Shown here: piece by piece, positions 44,021-52,100 of the stretch
Numbering within the stretch: position 1 is the first letter of the stretch
How the letters are laid out: every line of letters begins with the position of its first letter
Assembly (NCBI GenBank): GCA_035626475.1
Contig: DASPNP010000027.1
Span: forward strand, 13,760 to 77,759
Reading direction: 5' to 3'
Length of the DNA stretch: 64,000 nt
From: DASPKT01 sp035626475
GTDB lineage: Bacteria > Pseudomonadota > Alphaproteobacteria > Azospirillales > Azospirillaceae
Program-made: the position numbers and the translations under genes
Notes under the pieces: model-generated
The model's database searches: none
Seen by the model: only the letters and a program-made list of their open reading frames with translations
What the model was told of the DNA's origin: nothing

Positions 44021-44356
44021 ATGACCGTCACCATCTGGCACAACCCGAACTGCTCCACCTCCCGCAAGGTGCTGGAGGCGCTGCGCGGGCGCGGGCTGGA
44101 GCCCGCCGTGGTGGAGTATCTGAAGACCCCGCCCGACCGCGCCGCGCTGACATCCATGCTGGAGCGCATGGGCGCGAAGCCTTCGGACATCCTGCGCAGG
44201 CGCGGCAATGACGAGCTGCTGGCCGGCGGCCCGGACGACCAGGCGCTTTTGGAACTGATGCTGAAGCATCCCGTTCTGATCGAGCGGCCGATCGTCGCGA
44301 CCCCGAAGGGGGCGGTGCTCTGCCGCCCGGCTGAGCGGCTGGAGGAGGTGCTCTAG
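44021..44356 (+). CDS. arsC: Arsenate reductase, glutaredoxin-coupled type
   Basis: 111-residue ArsC-family protein. Catalytic Cys11 lies in WHNPNCSTSRKVLE, and the Arg residues needed for arsenate binding follow in the LIERPIVATPKGAVLCRPAE segment. Reduces As(V) to As(III) with glutathione/glutaredoxin in E. coli R773. No arsB, acr3 or arsR gene is adjacent, so it could also be a YffB/Spx-like relative; the CxxS-R context and RPIV motif favour ArsC. ATG 44021 has CAGGAGCC upstream. Confidence 0.88.
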   Translation: MTVTIWHNPNCSTSRKVLEALRGRGLEPAVVEYLKTPPDRAALTSMLERMGAKPSDILRRRGNDELLAGGPDDQALLELMLKHPVLIERPIVATPKGAVLCRPAERLEEVL

Positions 44357-44437
44357 CCCGGTTGCGCGACTGCCCGGGAAGGAACAGGCGGCGGCCGCAG
44401 CCGTTCCCCTGCTTTCCCGGAACCGGAGTGCGCGCCC

Positions 44438-44599
44438 ATGCGGCCGATGAAGCCGATGCCCATCGACGAGAACAACCCGCCGAGCGAAGTGCGCAGCGTC
44501 AGCGCCGCCGATCTTCCGGAGGCCGAGCGCGAGCGGCTCCTGCGCATCGCCAACACCCCCGGCCGGCAGCGCGAGTACCGCGAGCAGCGCGACGGCTGA
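44438..44599 (+). CDS. Small hypothetical protein (53 aa)
   Basis: Short frame of 53 residues: Met/Pro-rich start (MRPMKPMPIDENNPPSE), then a charged helix (SVSAADLPEAERERLLRIAN) and a Gly/Arg tail. The composition and even codon use suggest a real small protein, but I recognise no family and the upstream CCGGAG is only a moderate ribosome site. A GC-rich stem CGCCGCCC / GGGCGGCG (44613-44635) just downstream could be a weak terminator. Confidence 0.5.
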   Translation: MRPMKPMPIDENNPPSEVRSVSAADLPEAERERLLRIANTPGRQREYREQRDG

Positions 44600-44668
44600 G
44601 GTCCACGCGGCGCGCCGCCCGGCCACGGGGCGGCGGCGCATCCTTGATCGGTAACGGGGATTTCCTGG

Positions 44669-46657
44669 TCAGTCGGCGGCGGCGCCCACCCGGCGGCGCT
44701 CGGCCGCCGGGGCCGGCGGGGCGGCCAGCGGCACGCTGAAGCTGACGGTGGTGCCCTTGCCGGGCTCGCTGTCCACCTGCAGGTCGCCGCCGTGGCGCAG
44801 CACCAGGTCGCGCACCAGGGTCAGCCCCAGGCCGGTGCCGGTCTCGCCCCGCGTGCCGGGCTGGCTGGTGCCGCTGGCGCGGAACAGCAGCGCCACCTTG
44901 CCGCTGTCGATGCCGACGCCGTGGTCGGTCACCGCCAGCTCCAGCCGGTCGCCCAGCGCCCGCGACGTGATGTGCACCACCCCGCCGGGGTGGCTGAACT
45001 TGATGGCGTTCATCAGCAGGTTGCGCAGCACCGCCAGGATCATGGTGCGGTCGGCCAGGATGTGGCGGTCGCCGACGGCGTCCAGGATCTTGATGCTCTT
45101 GGCCTCGGCCGCGGGGGTGACGTCGCGCACGGCGCCGGTCACCACCTCGTGCAGCGCGATCACCGACGGCGCGAAGGGCGTGCCGGACATCTGCACGCGC
45201 GACCAGTGCAGCAGGTTCTCCAGCAGCTCGTGCACGGTGCGGGCGCTCTCATGCACCGTACTGGCGAAGTCGGCGACATCGGCCGGGCGCATGCGCGACC
45301 CGTGCTGCGCCAGCTCGTCCGTCATGCCCAGCAGCACGTTGAAGGGCCCGCGCAGATCGTGGGAGACCAGCGAGAAGAAGCGGGTCTTCTCGCGGTTCAG
45401 GAAGTCCAGCTCGTCATGGGCGGCGCGCAGATCGGCCAGCGCGCGCTCGGCCTCCGCCCGCGCGCCCCGCTCCGCCGTCACCGCCTCCTCGCGCTGGCGC
45501 AGGATGCGGCGGACCACCAGCGTTCCCAGCCCCAGGGCGAACAGCAGAGTCAGCAGCGGTCCCGCCAGCGCCAGCGCGGTCTCGCGGGCCACGGGCAGCA
45601 GCATCGCCCCCTCCGGCACCGTCAGGACCAGGCGCCAGGGCGCGGCCGACAACGGGCGCACCGCGAGATAATGGTCGCCGCGCACGGCCGGTGCCGATCC
45701 GGCGCCCTTCAGGTCGGCCGGCGCGACGCCCGCCGGCAGGGCCTCGGCCAGGCGGCGGACGGCGCCGTCCGCCGTGACCGCGGCCAGGGCGGGGTGCACC
45801 AGCAGCTGGTCGTGGTCGTTCACCAGCGCCAGGGTGCCGCCCGGCAGCGGCGACGCGCCCAGCTCCGCGGCCAGCGGCGCCAGCGGAAGCTCCAGGGCCA
45901 GCATGCCGAGGAAGCGGGAGCCATGGTCCAGCGGCGCTCCGACCGTGACCATGGCGCCGCCGTCGGGCTGCGCCTGCGGTTCGGTCCAGTAAACCGCGCG
46001 CTGCGGGTTGGCCTGGGGCAGGGCCATACGATAGGCGGCACGGCGCGGATAGGTCTCCAGCAGGTCGGTCGAGGCCGAGGCCTGCCAGGGGAAGAACAGC
46101 GCCATGCCGGACGCGGAGGCGTAGTAGGCGCGGCCGGCGCCCGGGACCGCGCGCTGGGCGACGGCGAGAAGCGGGTTCAGCGACAGGGCCATGGCCGCCT
46201 CCTGGCGCCACAGCTCCAGGTCGGGCCGCTGCAGCCCCTCGCGCCGGCGGGCGGCCGCCGTGGGAAGCGCCACCAGATTGCCGACCATGACCTGGGTGTA
46301 GGGCGGCGGCAGCCGGTCCAGCGAGAAGGGCCGGCCGGCCTCGTCGTTCGGATTGCTCTGCAGGAAGGCGTCGAGCAGCGGCCCGGCGGCCGGGCGCGCC
46401 GGATCGGGATGCTCGGCCAGGTGGAACAGGGCGCGATTGCGCAGGGACTCCACCAGCGAGGCGGCCGCCGTCAGGCGCGCATCGAGCCCCGCCGCCCGCT
46501 CGTCCAGCTGGCGCCGGATCGCCTCGCGCTCGGCCTCGAGCCTGTCTTGGAACTGCCCGGCCGCGAACAGGGCCGAGACGAGGATGCTGACGGCAATGGT
46601 GCCGTTGAGGATGCGGCCAGGGCCGACAGCCTCCATCCAGGACACCCATTGCCTCAT
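44669..46657 (-). CDS. Transmembrane sensor histidine kinase (double-Cache-like)
   Basis: 662-residue kinase. Membrane segment at about 14-34 (NGTIAVSILVSALFAAGQF), a large periplasmic Cache-like sensor (about 40-335), second membrane segment (ALALAGPLLTLLFALGLGTLVV), coiled coil, HisKA with FFSLVSHDLRGPFNVLLGM and HATPase with NLLMNAIKFSHPGG, DHGVGID and GTGLGLTLV. The Cache region often binds amino acids or organic acids. ATG 46657. Divergent from another kinase gene with 174 bp between; neither has an adjacent regulator. Confidence 0.9.
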   Translation of the reverse strand: MRQWVSWMEAVGPGRILNGTIAVSILVSALFAAGQFQDRLEAEREAIRRQLDERAAGLDARLTAAASLVESLRNRALFHLAEHPDPARPAAGPLLDAFLQSNPNDEAGRPFSLDRLPPPYTQVMVGNLVALPTAAARRREGLQRPDLELWRQEAAMALSLNPLLAVAQRAVPGAGRAYYASASGMALFFPWQASASTDLLETYPRRAAYRMALPQANPQRAVYWTEPQAQPDGGAMVTVGAPLDHGSRFLGMLALELPLAPLAAELGASPLPGGTLALVNDHDQLLVHPALAAVTADGAVRRLAEALPAGVAPADLKGAGSAPAVRGDHYLAVRPLSAAPWRLVLTVPEGAMLLPVARETALALAGPLLTLLFALGLGTLVVRRILRQREEAVTAERGARAEAERALADLRAAHDELDFLNREKTRFFSLVSHDLRGPFNVLLGMTDELAQHGSRMRPADVADFASTVHESARTVHELLENLLHWSRVQMSGTPFAPSVIALHEVVTGAVRDVTPAAEAKSIKILDAVGDRHILADRTMILAVLRNLLMNAIKFSHPGGVVHITSRALGDRLELAVTDHGVGIDSGKVALLFRASGTSQPGTRGETGTGLGLTLVRDLVLRHGGDLQVDSEPGKGTTVSFSVPLAAPPAPAAERRRVGAAAD

Positions 46658-46831
46658 CCGCGCCTCATCCGTTCCCCGCTGCCCGGACGCCCGCCAGTCA
46701 TCATCAGGTAGCATGGCGGGCGCCCGCAAGGCAACGCAAGCCGCCCGGGCTCTACCCTCCTCTGAAAAAGCCCTATACGTTCTCACCTCTTTCGCGCGCC
46801 GCTTCTTTCGCTTAGGGTCGCCGGCGGGGAG

Positions 46832-48964
46832 ATGCCGCGAAACCGGGGGAGGATGCGGTTGCCGGATCGCGTGGTGCCGCTGATCGCAGCCTTGGTGCTG
46901 CTGTGGCTGGGCTGCACGGGTGCGGCCCGCGCCGAAACGGTCACCGTCGACCGCGACGGGATCGCGCTGGGCTCGCGCCTGTCCATGCTGGTCGACCCGG
47001 AGGGCATGCTCACCCTGGACGATGTCACGACGGGCGCGGCGGCGGGCCGCTTCGCGCCCACGGACAAGGAGACGCCGACCTTCGCCCGCACGCGCAAGAC
47101 CTATTGGGCGAGAGTCACGCTGCGCAACCCGACGGACCAGCCGATCCACCGCCTGCTGGTGCTGAACCATCCCTACCACCGGGCCTTCGACCTGTTCGTC
47201 ACCGCGCCGGACGGGCAGCGGACCTCGCGCCATGTGCGCGAGGGGGAGGCCGACCGCGGCACCGACATCCGCCACCGCTTCCCGGTCTTCCGCATCACCC
47301 TGCCGCCGGGCGACACGACGCTGCTGATGCGCGGCCAGAACTTCTTCGTGACCTTCGCGCTGGATCTGCGCACGCCCGAGGTGCAGTCGACCGTGGACCG
47401 GCGCGACGGGCTGCTGCACGGCGTCACCTTCGGCATCTTCGCCATCGTGGCGGCCTACCAGGCGGCGCTGGTGGTGATGGCGCGGGTCAGCGCCGGGCTG
47501 CCGCTGCTGGTCTATGCCAGCATCGTGCTGGTCTTCATCTTCGTGCAGCTGGGCTATCCCTACGATCTGCTGCCGCCGGGCCTCGCCAGCCGCGCCCACC
47601 TCTTCATGGCCGGCAACTGGCCCGTCCTGGCGGGGCACGTCTTCGCCATGGTGTTCCTTGAGCTGCGCCGGACCCAGCGCTGGGCCTGGTGGGTGCTGAT
47701 GGCGGTGAACGTCGTGCTGGTCGCCTCGTACCCGCTGATGTTCGTCGATCCGGCCGCGGCGACCGGCACCGCCCAGCTGGTGACGATCCTGGCCCAACTG
47801 GTGGTGCTGGCGGCGGTGCTGCGGCTGGTGCGCCGGTCGGTGGACGCGCGCTTCTTCCTGCTGGGCTTCTTCCCGATCATGGGGGTGGCGGTGCTGTGGG
47901 CGCTGCGCTCCGGCGGGGCGCTGCCGGTGAACAGCTGGACCGAGGGCTCGCTGTTCGGGCCGAACGCGGTCGGCATGGTGCTCTTCACCTTCGGCGTCGC
48001 CTACCGGATCGGCCGCGAGCGCGCCACCCGCCAGGAGGCGCTGACCCGCTCGGAGGCGGAGCTGCGCCTCGCCAAGGAGGAGCTGGAGCAGCGGGTGGAG
48101 CAGCGCACCGCGGAACTGCGCCAGTCGCTGGAGACGCTGCGCCGCTCGCAGGAGGCGCTGGTCCAGTCGGAGAAGATGGCCTCGCTGGGCCAGCTGGTCG
48201 CCGGCGTCGCGCACGAGATCAACACGCCGGTCGGCATCACGCTCACCACCGCCTCCCACCTGAACGAGATCACGGGCGAGCTGGAGGCCAAGGTCCGGGA
48301 GCAGACGCTGAAGCGCTCGGAGCTGTCGCAGTTCGTCCTGGAGGCGCGGGAGGCGACCCGGCTGATGGTCGCCAACATCAGCCGCGCCTCCACCCTGATC
48401 CAGAGCTTTAAGCAGGTCTCCGCCGACCAGAGCTCGGAGGAGCGGCGCCGGGTCAATCTTGGCGCCTATCTGGAGGAGGTGGTGGAGAGCCTGGGGCCGG
48501 CCCTGAAGCGCGCCGGCCACGGCATGACCGTCGCCTGCCCGCCGGAGACCGGCCTGGACACCTATCCGGGCCTGCTGGCGCAGGTGGTGACGAACTTCGT
48601 CTCCAACTCCATCGTCCACGCCTACTCGCCGGGCGTGAAGGGGACCATCACCCTGTCGGTGGCCAGGCTGCCGGGCGGCGGGGTGGAGGTCACCTACCGC
48701 GACGACGGCAAGGGCATCCCGGCCGAGGTGCTGCCGCGCATCTTCGACCCGTTCTTCACCACCCGCCGCGGCACCGGCGGCACGGGGCTGGGGCTGCACA
48801 TCGTCTTCAATCTGGTGACCCACCGGCTGAAGGGAAGCATCCAGGCCTTCAGCGCGCCGGGCGAGGGGACGCGCTTCGTGCTGCGCCTGCCCGACCTGGC
48901 GTCCGGCGGCGAGGGCGAGGCCGCCCGCGATGCGCAAAAGGAAGCGGTGGGATTTCAGGCTTGA
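46832..48964 (+). CDS. 7TMR-DISM sensor histidine kinase
   Basis: 710-residue membrane kinase: signal peptide, periplasmic 7TMR-DISMED2 domain (about 35-185, e.g. KTYWARVTLRNPTDQP, carbohydrate-binding-like fold), seven membrane helices (about 190-390), a coiled coil, HisKA with GQLVAGVAHEINTPVGITLT and HATPase with NFVSNSIVHAYSPG, DDGKGIP and GTGLGLHIV. The HEINTPxG H-box fits the 7TM-DISM kinase group. Start ATG 46832; an in-frame ATG at 46853 is possible. No adjacent response regulator. Downstream is an isolated small transcription unit. Confidence 0.92.
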   Translation: MPRNRGRMRLPDRVVPLIAALVLLWLGCTGAARAETVTVDRDGIALGSRLSMLVDPEGMLTLDDVTTGAAAGRFAPTDKETPTFARTRKTYWARVTLRNPTDQPIHRLLVLNHPYHRAFDLFVTAPDGQRTSRHVREGEADRGTDIRHRFPVFRITLPPGDTTLLMRGQNFFVTFALDLRTPEVQSTVDRRDGLLHGVTFGIFAIVAAYQAALVVMARVSAGLPLLVYASIVLVFIFVQLGYPYDLLPPGLASRAHLFMAGNWPVLAGHVFAMVFLELRRTQRWAWWVLMAVNVVLVASYPLMFVDPAAATGTAQLVTILAQLVVLAAVLRLVRRSVDARFFLLGFFPIMGVAVLWALRSGGALPVNSWTEGSLFGPNAVGMVLFTFGVAYRIGRERATRQEALTRSEAELRLAKEELEQRVEQRTAELRQSLETLRRSQEALVQSEKMASLGQLVAGVAHEINTPVGITLTTASHLNEITGELEAKVREQTLKRSELSQFVLEAREATRLMVANISRASTLIQSFKQVSADQSSEERRRVNLGAYLEEVVESLGPALKRAGHGMTVACPPETGLDTYPGLLAQVVTNFVSNSIVHAYSPGVKGTITLSVARLPGGGVEVTYRDDGKGIPAEVLPRIFDPFFTTRRGTGGTGLGLHIVFNLVTHRLKGSIQAFSAPGEGTRFVLRLPDLASGGEGEAARDAQKEAVGFQA

Positions 48965-48986
48965 ACAGCCGGTCCGCCTGACCAAC

Positions 48987-48992
48987 TATGAT
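48987..48992 (+). promoter_or_regulatory. Candidate -10 box of the small ORF unit
   Basis: TATGAT lies 36-41 bp before the small ORF start. A TTGAAC at 48961 is 20 bp upstream, wider than ideal, so the -35 assignment is uncertain. Confidence 0.4.
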
Positions 48993-49010
48993 GTCATTCC
49001 TGTAACCAAC

Positions 49011-49026
49011 AGAAAGGAGGTGATCC
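49011..49026 (+). promoter_or_regulatory. Extended ribosome binding site, full anti-SD complement
   Basis: AGAAAGGAGGTGATCC is the exact reverse complement of GGATCACCTCCTTTCT, the 3' end of alphaproteobacterial 16S rRNA. This 16-bp match far exceeds a normal 4-6 bp site. It ends one base before the ATG at 49028. Confidence 0.85.
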
Positions 49027-49027
49027 G

Positions 49028-49096
49028 ATGTCTCGTTCCACTATGCGGACCCGCGCGGATCTCTCCGTCTTCACGGCGGGGGCCGCTGCGGCCTGA
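49028..49096 (+). CDS. 22-residue micro-ORF behind an extreme ribosome binding site
   Basis: The ORF encodes MSRSTMRTRADLSVFTAGAA followed by two Ala and TGA: basic N-terminal half, small hydrophobic C-terminal half. I know no family. Support comes from context: a 16-nt anti-SD complement directly upstream, a TATGAT -10 candidate, and a strong terminator 49 bp after the stop with no gene behind it, so this is an isolated unit of about 180 nt. It may be a microprotein, a dual-function sRNA, or an RNA that titrates ribosomes. Whether the peptide itself matters is unknown. Confidence 0.55.
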   Translation: MSRSTMRTRADLSVFTAGAAAA

Positions 49097-49144
49097 CCCG
49101 CAAGCGGATACGTCTACGGCTGCCTTGATGGTATGGCGTAGGGG

Positions 49145-49184
49145 AACGGGCCGGTCCTGCAAGGGACCGGCCCGTTTCTGTTTC
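49145..49184 (+). terminator. Terminator of the micro-ORF unit
   Basis: A near-perfect 13-bp stem AACGGGCCGGTCC / GGACCGGCCCGTT (49145-49157, 49064+100=49164-49176) with a 6-nt loop, followed by TCTGTTT on the plus strand. It sits 4 bp before the stop codon of the convergent MBL gene. Confidence 0.88.
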
Positions 49185-49187
49185 GGC

Positions 49188-50273
49188 CTACGGCTGGATC
49201 TTGGCGCCCGGCACGATCGGCTCGCCCCTTGCCTCCTGCCAGGCGGCCTGGGTGCCCGGGCCGATGAACCAGTCGCGGAAGAAGCGCTTGTTCCACGGAC
49301 TGTCGCCGGTGAAGAGCGCGCCCTGCCGCTCCAGATCCACCCGCTTGCGCACCTCGGCCAGCGGCAGCCCCTCGCGCGCCGGCGGACCCACCTGGTCGCG
49401 CAAAGCCCCCACCAGCGAATGCAGCCGGTCCAGGTACGACTTGTCCCGTTGCACCATGCCGTGGCCGGGCACGAGATAGGCGAAGTCGAAGCCCCGCAGC
49501 CGGTGCAGCACCCCCATCCACTCGCCCAGGAAGGCATTGAAGGCGAAGGGGAAGGGCGCCACGACGATGTCGCCGGTGGCGAGCACGCGCTGCTTCGGCA
49601 GCCAGGCCACCGCGTCGCCGTCGGTGTGGGCGCGGCCGAGGAACAGCAGCTCCACCGGCGCCTCGGCGTCGTGCAGCACCAGCCGGTCTTCGAAGGTCAG
49701 CAGCGCCGGGGTGGCGGTGACACCCTCATAGGCGACGGCCAGCGCCTCGGCGTCGCGGGCGGCTCGGGCCCAGTTGCGGCGCATCTCCTCCGGCAGATCG
49801 TCGCGCGCCGCCAGCTTGGCGAACTGCGGCGCCAGCGCGCCGATGCCCTTGCCGTAGTCGCGGATGTAGGCCATGGGCTCGCCCAGCATGTTCTCCCGGG
49901 TCTTCGCCGTGGAGATCAGCGTCAGATCGGGCCAGGCCTTCAGGAAGGCGGGCGCGCCCAGATTATGGTCGCCATGGTAGTGGGTCAGCACCAGGTGGCG
50001 CACCGGCTTGGCGCTCAAAGTGCGGATCAGGGCCACCACCCGTTCGCCGGCGCTGGGCGTGCCGCCGGTGTCGATCACCACCAGCCCGTCCGCCTGCTCC
50101 ACCACGGTGACGTTGCCCTCGGGCTGCACGCGGCCCTCGTCGGGGCGGTAGATGCGGTGGACGCGGTCGGTCACGCGCTCCACCGTGAAGTCGTAGACCT
50201 CGTCCAGGGACGCCGCGGCGGCGGGGCCGGACAGGCACAGGCAGGCCAACGCGGCCGCCAGGATCGTTCTCAT
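49188..50273 (-). CDS. Exported MBL-fold metallohydrolase
   Basis: 361-residue periplasmic metallo-beta-lactamase-fold protein with a signal peptide (MRTILAAALACLCLSGPAAA). Zinc ligands in LTHYHGDHNLG (HxHxDH), a later His in GRAHTDGDAVAW and in VPGHGMV, with Asp in ATGDIV. The family (quinoprotein relay system / SoxH-like and related hydrolases) covers varied hydrolases. It probably does not act as a beta-lactamase. ATG 50273 lies directly behind a Shine-Dalgarno sequence that is locked in a perfect 9-bp hairpin, so translation may be regulated. Convergent with the micro-ORF unit. Confidence 0.87.
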   Translation of the reverse strand: MRTILAAALACLCLSGPAAAASLDEVYDFTVERVTDRVHRIYRPDEGRVQPEGNVTVVEQADGLVVIDTGGTPSAGERVVALIRTLSAKPVRHLVLTHYHGDHNLGAPAFLKAWPDLTLISTAKTRENMLGEPMAYIRDYGKGIGALAPQFAKLAARDDLPEEMRRNWARAARDAEALAVAYEGVTATPALLTFEDRLVLHDAEAPVELLFLGRAHTDGDAVAWLPKQRVLATGDIVVAPFPFAFNAFLGEWMGVLHRLRGFDFAYLVPGHGMVQRDKSYLDRLHSLVGALRDQVGPPAREGLPLAEVRKRVDLERQGALFTGDSPWNKRFFRDWFIGPGTQAAWQEARGEPIVPGAKIQP

Positions 50274-50279
50274 GATGAT

Positions 50280-50302
50280 GGCTCCTCCTTCTGGGAGGAG
50301 CC
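50280..50302 (-). promoter_or_regulatory. Hairpin sequestering the MBL-gene ribosome binding site
   Basis: On the minus strand GGCTCCTCC, loop CAGAA, GGAGGAGCC. The right arm is the ribosome binding site, 6 nt before the ATG at 50273. Perfect 9-bp stem. Candidate translational switch or thermometer. Confidence 0.6.
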
Positions 50303-50396
50303 TTAACCCCTTGCCGGACAGGGGCAAAGGGCCGCCTGGAGGGCCGGAGGAGGGCGCCAGTTGCCGCCCTGCGCCCTTTGCAAAACCGGGACTGTC

Positions 50397-51251
50397 TCAG
50401 AAGCCCCGGGTGGGGGTGGCGCGGCGCAGCCAGTTGTCGTCCGGGTAATGCGCGCCGCCCTCCACCACATGCAGCGTGTAGGCGTGGCGCGAGCGGTCGG
50501 AGCGGTTGGGGCCGGACAGGTGCGGCAGCAGCCCGTGCAGCACCACCAGCGTGCCCTGGGACGCCTCCAGCGGCACATAGCCGTTGGCCGGCGTCGGCTC
50601 CGGCCAGGGCGTGGGGTCCAGCGTCTCGATGGCGACACCGCCCTTGCCGTCGCGCCGCATGCGGGCCTTCAGCCCCTGGCGGTGGCCGCCGGGCAGGGCC
50701 CACATGCAGCCGTTCTCCAGCGTCGCGTCCTGCAGCGCCAGCCAGAAGCCGGTGACGCTGACCGGCTCGGTGTAGAGGAAGGTCGCGTCCTGGTGGCAGA
50801 CCACCTCGCCGCCGATGCGCGGCTGCTTGAAGATGTACATGGACTGCAGCAGGCGCGGGTCGGCGAGGCCCAGCTCCGCCGCCAGTTCCGCCAGTTCGGG
50901 CGAGCGCGAGACGGCGGAGAACAGCGGGTCGAGGTCGTGCAGCGCGTGGCCGATCTTGTTGACCGCGACCTCCTTGGGCACGCGCAGCTCCCCGTCCGGC
51001 CCGACCGCGCCCTCCTCCAGGAAGAAGCGGATCTTGTCGCCGGAGCCGAGGAAATAGTCGTCGGTGGTCCGCTCCTGGTCGGTGGTGCTGAAGACCGACC
51101 GCGTCTCCGCCGGATCGAACCCCGCCACCAGTTCTCCCGCCCGGGCCATCAGTGCCTCGCAGGTGGCGGCGTCGGCGAAGCCGGGGACCACCAGGAAGCC
51201 GTCGCGCTCGAAGGCCTCGCGGCGGGCGATGGGAAGGGGGCTGTCCGGCAT
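50397..51251 (-). CDS. Phytanoyl-CoA dioxygenase (PhyH) family protein
   Basis: Fe(II)/2-oxoglutarate-dependent oxygenase, 284 residues. The HxD iron motif is in VCHQDATFLY; the distal His is in VVLHGLLPHLSGPNRS, followed by SRHAYTLHVV with an Arg for 2-oxoglutarate. Sequence details (GHALHDLDPLF, MYIFKQPRIGGEV, GFWLALQDATLENG) resemble the PHYHD1-like group. Hydroxylates an unknown substrate, not necessarily an acyl-CoA. ATG 51251. It lies 123 bp from the MBL gene on the same strand. Confidence 0.87.
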   Translation of the reverse strand: MPDSPLPIARREAFERDGFLVVPGFADAATCEALMARAGELVAGFDPAETRSVFSTTDQERTTDDYFLGSGDKIRFFLEEGAVGPDGELRVPKEVAVNKIGHALHDLDPLFSAVSRSPELAELAAELGLADPRLLQSMYIFKQPRIGGEVVCHQDATFLYTEPVSVTGFWLALQDATLENGCMWALPGGHRQGLKARMRRDGKGGVAIETLDPTPWPEPTPANGYVPLEASQGTLVVLHGLLPHLSGPNRSDRSRHAYTLHVVEGGAHYPDDNWLRRATPTRGF

Positions 51252-51346
51252 GGCGCGTCGCTCGGGCGGTGGAACGGCCCAGTGAAGCACATCGCCCGCT
51301 GGACCGCACGGGCCAGGTGGTGGAGCGGCGTCAGCCCGGCGGAGCC

Positions 51347-51967
51347 TCAGCTCCAGTAGCGCACCCGGCCGGTGTCGACATGGACGAAGCTCGACTTGGG
51401 GTAGTAGCCGACGCCGCCCAGCTTCAGCTCGGTCGCGGCCTGGCGGATGCGGTTCAGCTGGCGGCCGGCCAGGTCGATGTCGATGGCCTTGCCCTGCATG
51501 TGCAGGCTCTTGTCGGCGACGCCGCTGTGGCGGGTGCGGCCGGCCAGCATGGCGTTGGTCTTCGGGCTGCGGTAGCCGGAGATGACCTGGAACGGCTCGT
51601 CCGTGTGCAGCTTGGTGCGCAGCGCGAAGAGCAGATCCAGCAGCTTCGGGTCGATCTTGCCGATCTCGCCGCTGCGCCAGTCGCGCAGCAGCTCATTGGC
51701 GTCGGCGAGCGCGGTCGGCACGTAGCGGCCGTCGGCCCAGTAGGTGACCTTGAGCTTCTCGTTGGTGTGCAGGGAGACCAGCGAGAGGGTGCGGCGCGAG
51801 GCGCCCACCGTGGCGGCCAGCACCGAGGACGGGTCGAAGGCGGCGCCGGCGGCGCAGGCGCCGATGGCGAGGCGGCCCAGGCCGGTCAGGAAGCCGCGGC
51901 GCGAGGCCGGCCGTTCCGTCGCCGGAACGTCTTGCGTACGCGCCTGGTCGAGCTGCCCATCCGCCAT
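51347..51967 (-). CDS. Tat-exported DUF882 peptidase (MepK/YcbK-like)
   Basis: 206-residue peptidoglycan endopeptidase of the YcbK family (M15-like fold). A twin-arginine signal (SRRGFLTGLGRLAIGACAAGAA) predicts Tat export. Zinc ligands: His and Asp in SLHMQGKAIDIDL, and His in FVHVDTGRVRYW; the usual ISGYRSPKTNAML is present. E. coli MepK cleaves 3-3 crosslinks made by L,D-transpeptidases, and the next gene here is such an enzyme, matching the E. coli ycbB-ycbK neighbourhood. ATG 51967. Confidence 0.88.
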   Translation of the reverse strand: MADGQLDQARTQDVPATERPASRRGFLTGLGRLAIGACAAGAAFDPSSVLAATVGASRRTLSLVSLHTNEKLKVTYWADGRYVPTALADANELLRDWRSGEIGKIDPKLLDLLFALRTKLHTDEPFQVISGYRSPKTNAMLAGRTRHSGVADKSLHMQGKAIDIDLAGRQLNRIRQAATELKLGGVGYYPKSSFVHVDTGRVRYWS

Positions 51968-52100
51968 CGAGTGATGCCCCCTTGCACCATCACCGGGAAA
52001 CAGTCCTGCGCCCCACGCAGGTCTGGTCCCACCATGGTTCAAGGGGGCGATGAAACGCAAGAAACAAATGATCTTTCCCGGAACACCTTTCGGACGCGGA

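Noticed and set aside
44669..48985. Single minus-strand frame of 1438 codons
   Set aside because: Only the first-described kinase part (44669-46657) has domains; the rest is antisense to the 7TM-DISM kinase.
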